In this document: one piece after another, positions 58,781 to 64,000 of the stretch
How the letters are laid out: each line of letters begins with the position of its first letter
How positions within the stretch are numbered: the stretch's first letter is position 1
From: Theropithecus gelada
Lineage: Eukaryota; Chordata; Mammalia; Primates; Cercopithecidae
DNA length: 64,000 nucleotides
Assembly: GCF_003255815.1 (NCBI RefSeq)
Contig: NC_037671.1
Span: 152,202,645-152,266,644, forward strand
Reading direction: 5' to 3'
Notes under the pieces: generated by a model
What the model saw: the letters and a program-made list of their open reading frames with translations, nothing else
Databases searched by the model: none
What the model was told of the DNA's origin: nothing
Made by a program: the position numbers and the translations under genes

Positions 58781-59700
58781 AAAAATTATGGGAAGGGAGT
58801 CATGGTGACAAAACATGGATATCCAGAGCCTAAGCAGGGTGAAGAAGTAGTGCTCACAAAAGGGGAGGCCATGTAGGAAAACGGAGTATAAACTTGCATA
58901 GGAAGGCCAGAGAGAGGAGGCTCAGCATGGGGAGTCAGAAGGCAAGCAGAGTGAAAAGGAAATTCAGTGATACAGGCCATGTAGTATAAGATGTTGGAGC
59001 CCAAACAGGGTGAGAAGGCATCCACACAGATGAGGAGGTTATGACACAGAAGATGGATGGATTTATATACAGAAAAATTAAGCACATACATATTTAAAGT
59101 GAATGGAAGCCACATTCTTTCACTGTCAGAGAAGATTCAAGCATTGAAAACCGTGATAACTAAAGTAATTGCTGTGCTATTGGATTGGAATTAGCAATAT
59201 TGGTGTGAACTCATAATTTGCAATATACATATTAGATAGATGATGGGTTCTAAATAGATAAATGGTAGATACATAGATAGATGGATGTAAAGGTGATTAT
59301 ATGCATCTACTGAGAGGGTCTATGAATAGGAATATCCCAAAAGTCATAAACAAATCTACCACTCAGACCTTGACTTCTTCAAAATATTATTTTTCAATAA
59401 ATGAAACAAGAGTGCCTTAGAGAAATGGATAATTCTAGGGATAAGACTTGTAAAGGATAAAATAAGCTTAAGATACATTCTCGTGCCAGAAAGCAATAAA
59501 ATGTTCAAAAATAGATGGATATATTGTCAAACGGAGCTTCCACTGGCCAAGACTGAAACAATGGAGTATCAAAATAAATAATAAAGCATGGAAATCCACT
59601 GAATAAAATGAAAAACATGAATAGAGCGATATAAATAAATGGATGTTTTAAATTTTGATGAGAAACAGGATAGATTCAAAGCACCTTCCACATATACATC
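58781..59700 (+). other. Possible old L1 5' region
   Basis: The purine-rich block with repeated GCAGGGTGA(A/G)AAG units (58831 and 59006 area) and later A-rich sequence resembles an old L1M/HAL1 5' region. A degenerate GATA-rich stretch lies at 59232-59290. Weak assignment. Confidence 0.3.
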
Positions 59701-59920
59701 TACAATACATATTTATGCTATATAATATATAAATACACATGCAAATACATCTATAATATATGTACATAATATATAGAATATAATACATGTATAACTTATA
59801 AACATATTAAATATAAAGAAATATAACAAATATAAGTAACAAACATGGGACATAAGCAATAACAACAAATAATATACAATATAATACAGATATAAATAAA
59901 ATATACAGTATAACTGTAGT
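59695..59920. repeat. AT-rich low-complexity region
   Basis: Dense TATAA/ACATA repeats over about 220 bp. Confidence 0.8.
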
Positions 59921-59959
59921 TAAAATATTGTTCTGCCATTACTTCCATAGTTCAGTCTC

Positions 59960-60480
59960 TACAGAGAAGCTAGATTTGGTCACTCCTCTGCTCAAAAGCC
60001 TTCTCTATGTTCTCCATTCTATTCCAAGGTTGAAAAAAATGTTCTTACAATGGATTACAAGGGCCTACCCAAACCTATTGCTCTAATTACATCTCCTATT
60101 TATTTTTGCCTTGTTTAATGATCTTGCTGAAGAAGCCAGACCAGCTCCTAACTTCCAACTGCTGTGCTTCCTCTTCCTCTTTGCCTCAAATAGCCTTACT
60201 CCAGTTATCTTCCTGGCTCCTTCCTTCTCTTCCTTCACATCTCTGCTGAAATAACTATCCCCAGCAAGACCTCACTAACAAACCTTTTAAAATTGAAGAT
60301 GTTCAATATCTTCTAGTATTTCTCGTTGCTTTTCTTTAAATTGTTTTTCCCCTAGCATCGCATATTTACTAAGTCTTTCATGGGAGCATAACCTCAATGA
60401 GGTCACAGATTTCCATCTTTTTTTTCCTGGTACAATATAACTAGGGCCTAAGACAGTGTCTCTCACAAAAGAAGTACAAA
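59960..60480 (+). mobile_element. L2 LINE 3' fragment
   Basis: GGTCACTCCTCTGCTCAAAAG, ACAAGGGCCTACCCAAACC, CTTCACATCTCTGCTGAAAT follow the typical L2 3' order in diverged form. Confidence 0.7.
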
Positions 60481-60989
60481 TTAGTATTTATTAAATACAG
60501 AATGTTTTCCAGATTAAATGGGATAAAATTTCTTATGTGTAAAATATATTCAAAATATTAAAAACAGCTTTCTGTCTAATCTCCCTTCTTTAATAAACTA
60601 TAAACGAAGGGATCATGTATTATTGGGTTTTCCCCACAAACTCATTGTCATTAGAGTCACATTGAAGCATTCAATGAATATTTATTTTAATTGATCAATC
60701 AATCAATAAGTTCCTGAATTAATGACTTCTTGAAAGGCAAGTCTGAATCTTGTAACATTTGGTAAGGTTGCCTATCTGTATTTTCTTATTTAGTTCTTAC
60801 CTCCCTGATACATGTGGTATCAGTGAGTGTCCAGAGATTTTTCCTGCAATTGACAGTTAATAATGATTTCATTGATACAAAAAGGAAATCATTCTTTTTG
60901 CTTCCTTTCTTACTTCTTTCTTCCTTGTTTCTTTTTTAGTTACTTTCTCCCTTATTTAATTTTCACTCCCTTAGATCCCTTTCTTATAC

Positions 60990-61495
60990 AGATTGTCTTC
61001 AACTTATGTGGCTTGACTTAAGATATTTCAACTTTACGATGGTGGAAGAGATACATGTTCAATAGAAACTGTACTTTGAATTTTGATTTTGATATTTTCT
61101 TGGGCTAGTGATATATGGTACTATAATCTCGCCTGATGGGGGTCAATGGCAGCGTTCCCAGTCCCTCACACAATCACAACAGTAAACAGCTGACATTCTT
61201 CCATGTACTATGTTACCAGTATTCAGTTTATTAAATATTGTGTTCTGTTTTTGCATCACATGATGTCTAGAAAATGCCCATCTGGGTATAGTATTCAATA
61301 CTTTATTATCAAATAAACTTTGTGTTAGATGATTTTGCTCAGCTGTATGCTAATCTAAGTGTTCTGAGCATGTTTAAGGTAGGCTAGGCTAAGCTATGTT
61401 GTTAGGTAAGTTAGGTTAAATGCATTTTTGGCTTACAATATTTTCAACTTACAATGGATTTCTTGGGACATAACCCCTCAAGAAGCATCTGCGCT
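60990..61495 (-). mobile_element. Tigger-like DNA transposon (TcMar)
   Basis: TTCAACTTTACGATGG at the left and TTACAATGGATTTCTTGGGA, CATAACCCCTCAAGAAGCAT at the right form the two related ends, with GTAGGCTAGGCTAAGCTATG between, matching a Tigger-group MITE consensus I recall. No transposase frame. Confidence 0.65.
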
Positions 61496-63498
61496 AAGTA
61501 ATATGATTTATAAATTCTATTAACTTTTTTAGTCTGGTTCATTTTAGTATGAAATAGAATAGGCAAATGTGTTTTATTCAGCCATATTAAAAATGGAAAA
61601 TAAGTTAAAAATTTAAAATTTAAATTCTGAAAACATTTTGAGTTGGGTATTTTGGATTTATATGCTGAGATGGAGTTTGGTGCATGATATATTTTATAGA
61701 GATTGATACCCTGGAAGGAAGAGAGGGAAAGAAGTAGAATTGGACAAAGGCACAAGTTGAACTGTGGTGCAGCCCTACAAGGCCTCAGCCAACTCAGCAC
61801 GGAGTTCTGCAGGGAATACTGCTGAGTGTGAGCTAGCATGAGGAAACAGCATGAAGGAGCCACACACATAAAATCACTTCTTAAAATAATAGTAGAATGT
61901 TCCTCTCCATCGACCTTACTGGGTATTTGCTGGAAAGTTCAGGGACATGTGGGGAACTAAAAAAGCTTCCTTCTTGGTGTATACCTGGAGGAAGAGAGAG
62001 AAACTGAAATAGTGTACCCCACCTAGATCATTCTCCCCACATCTCCTCGATGGTACAAAGGATTTAAGCCGCTCATAATAAGGTAGCAAGTCCAATTGCC
62101 CTGTTTTATCTTGGAAAAGGGTACAGGAAAAGAAAAATCTTAACCCTGGCAGAGGGGCAGGAAGCCAAACAGAATTCAGATAATTAGAAATCCTGTACCT
62201 CCAGAAGGGAACACAGTCATTGATAAAGTCCTGGGTTGGAGAACTAGTGATATATAGAGCCTGACTATGACTGAGGATGAAGCAATAGAACTGAAGATGA
62301 ACAGGAAAATAGAGGATGACCCTAACTACCTATTCCAGGCCAGCAAGCATCAAATAACAAGTAACAACCTTCTAAGACTGGGAGAAGAGGAAACACTATG
62401 GAGAGAGACCCTCACTGAGGCACAGGCTGATGCAGAAAAAACCTGAAGCTGAGGGTGGAAAATGGGTGTTAGAACAGTCTCCAGCAAGCTAGATTTCACC
62501 CTAAGCATCAGAGAACACGAGAGACAGATTAAGCTAGTGATGTACTGAGAGTAATAATAGCAGCAAAACACAAAGCCAAACACAAAGCCAGCTTGAATCT
62601 CCACACGATTTTCTCACCCCTTCCAAACTGAAAGCCCATCAGAATAAGACACCTGCCCCTTACAAGCATAAATATTCTTTATCATGGTTTTTACTGTTCT
62701 ACATGTGTTGACTGGCTTTCAACCAAAAATTATGTGTCACATAAAAATGTTAAAAAATTAATAACTTACTATCAAGAGACAAAAAAAATTTAGCAGAACC
62801 AAAGTCATATACAACCCAGATGTTGAAACTGTCTGGCAGGGAATTGAAATTAGCGATGATTAAAATATTAAAGGTTTTAGTGGAAAAGGTAGATAGCAGC
62901 ATGAATAAATGGAAAATTTCAACAGAGACATAAAAACTATCAGAAAGAATCACAAAGAAATGTCAGAAATTAATAATAAGACCCTCAAACAGTAATAGAG
63001 GTGAAAAATGTCTTTAATGAGCTTATCAGCAGACTCTACATAGCTGAGGAAAGATCAGTGAACTCAAAGATAGGTCAATAGAAATTATTCAAAATAAAAC
63101 CAAAGAGAAAAAAGTAGTACAAAACCAGAGCAGAGAACAAAGGATCTGTAAGATAATATCAAACAATTTAACATTTGTATAATTTAAATCTCAGCAGAAA
63201 GGAGATAAAAATAGGGCAGAAATATTAAGAAAATTTGATAAAGAGACTTTTCTAAAAATACGGAAAGATTCGAATCCCCCAGAGCTAGGAATCTTGGAGA
63301 ACACCTCATCAGGATAAATATCTTCTTGCCACATACGTAGTTATGTCATACTCAACCCGACATCATTTAAAGATAAAAAGAAAACATTAAAGATTAACAA
63401 AAGTGAACAAGTAACACCAAATAAGTGACAGTGTTTCAACAGACATCTCATCAGAAACTACAGACAGCACTAGACTATAGAGTAAAACCTACGTACCT

Positions 63499-63514
63499 AA
63501 AAAATGAAGAAAGA
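63499..63514. repeat. Alu target-site duplication, left copy
   Basis: AAAAAATGAAGAAAGA, repeated at 63811-63826. Confidence 0.93.
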
Positions 63515-63810
63515 GGCCGGGCGCGGTGGCTCAAGGCTGTAATCCCAGCACTTTGGGAGGCCGAGGCGGGCGGATCACGAGGTCAGGAGATCGAGACCAT
63601 CCTGGCTAACACGGTGAAACCCCGTCTCTACTAAAAAATGCAAAAAATTAGCCGGGCGAGGCGGCGGGCGCCTGTAGTCCCAGCTACTCGGGAGGCTGAG
63701 GCAAGAGAATGGCGTGAACCCGGGAGGCGGAGCTTGCAGTGAGCCGAGATCGCGCCACTGCACTCCAGCCTGGGCGACTAAGCGAGACTCTGTCTCAAAA
63801 AAAAAAAAAA
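63515..63810 (+). mobile_element. AluY (AluYRa-like), near consensus
   Basis: GGCCGGGCGCGGTGGCTCAAG head, GCGAGGCGGCGGGCGCCTGT box with CpGs largely kept, A tail and exact 16-bp duplication. Preserved CpGs and few differences make it a recent insertion. Confidence 0.96.
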
Positions 63811-64000
63811 AAAAAATGAAGAAAGAAAAATTAAGTAAATGAGAAATACTTTTTCAGTGAAAAAACAATGCAAACACCATCACAAGTGCTACCATGAACC
63901 TCATTGATATCGAAAAAAAATGAATAATTTGCTTCTTGCATAAACATGTTACAAGAAAATGTTAGAATTTCTTCAGGAAGAAGAAGTTTAGTACCAGACA

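Larger units (their letters stand above)
61900..64000 (+). mobile_element. HAL1/L1M element, running off the window
   Basis: Purine-rich, ORF1-like sequence (GCAGGGAATTGAAATTAGCG, ATGAATAAATGGAAAATTTC, AGGTCAATAGAAATTATTCA, ACATCTCATCAGAAACTACA) in plus orientation, diverged, split by the Alu at 63515-63810 and continuing past 64000. The exact left end is unsure. Confidence 0.65.

Noticed and set aside
61444..61869. 141-codon minus-strand ORF
   Set aside because: It starts in Tigger-like MITE sequence and has no domain or splice context; length is compatible with chance in AT-rich DNA.
38362..64000. Second LEG1 paralogue or another gene downstream
   Set aside because: Some mammals have tandem LEG1 copies, so I looked for the PPLW/SDYRVEN, CGYESGDHMC and FISDF segments on both strands. 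Within what reading by eye allows, none was found; a translated search would be decisive.
1..64000. A previously undescribed biological system
   Set aside because: Apart from LEG1, every larger open frame is explained by L1, Alu, LTR or ERV sequence. No operon, defence-like module or RNA gene was seen.

Overview
This window is nuclear DNA from a catarrhine primate, most likely an Old World monkey. It holds one protein-coding gene with six exons and long introns, at least fourteen Alu elements, an almost complete 6.2-kb LINE-1 of the young primate (L1PA-like) lineage, MaLR/THE1-type LTRs and several class I endogenous retrovirus remnants. Several Alus (about 4159, 51982, 57245, 63515) carry the head variant read as GGCTCAAG, and two of these plus others carry CCGGATCT-type body variants; both are typical of cercopithecid AluY (AluYRa-like) rather than human AluY. 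There is nothing bacterial, no CRISPR array and no tRNA or rRNA gene that I can recognise.

Layout. 1-1434: 3' part of a MaLR (THE1/MST) element. 1435-8321: intergenic DNA with three Alus, old L1 fragments and an LTR. 8322-14545: full-length minus-strand L1 with a 14-bp target-site duplication; ORF1 is intact and ORF2 carries a single in-frame stop. 14546-19510: upstream flank of the gene, with an Alu, MIR pieces, an L1-like remnant and an odd chimeric retroposed insert. 19511-38361: the LEG1 gene (C6orf58 orthologue), plus strand, six coding exons that join into an uninterrupted 330-codon frame. Its 13.1-kb intron 4 is packed with ERV material: a minus-strand pol-env-3' LTR remnant, a second LTR, repeated ERV blocks, and small tandem repeats. 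38362-64000: downstream intergenic DNA with two related minus-strand LTRs, a nested composite of L1s, Alu and THE1 LTR, paired hAT-type MITEs, an L2 fragment, a Tigger-like DNA transposon and HAL1/L1M sequence running off the right edge.

The only gene product expected to act in the host is the secreted LEG1 protein: signal peptide, Leg1 (DUF781) family body, N-glycosylation sequons and paired cysteines. Nearly everything else is repeat-derived. I did not find a convincing undescribed biological system. The most useful leads are the one-stop full-length L1, the TSD-flanked chimeric retrocopy at 16626-16914, the weak exon 3 splice donor of LEG1, tandem repeats carrying donor-like motifs in intron 4, a 122-bp tandem duplication just before exon 6, and the nested L1 composite at 46200-53250.
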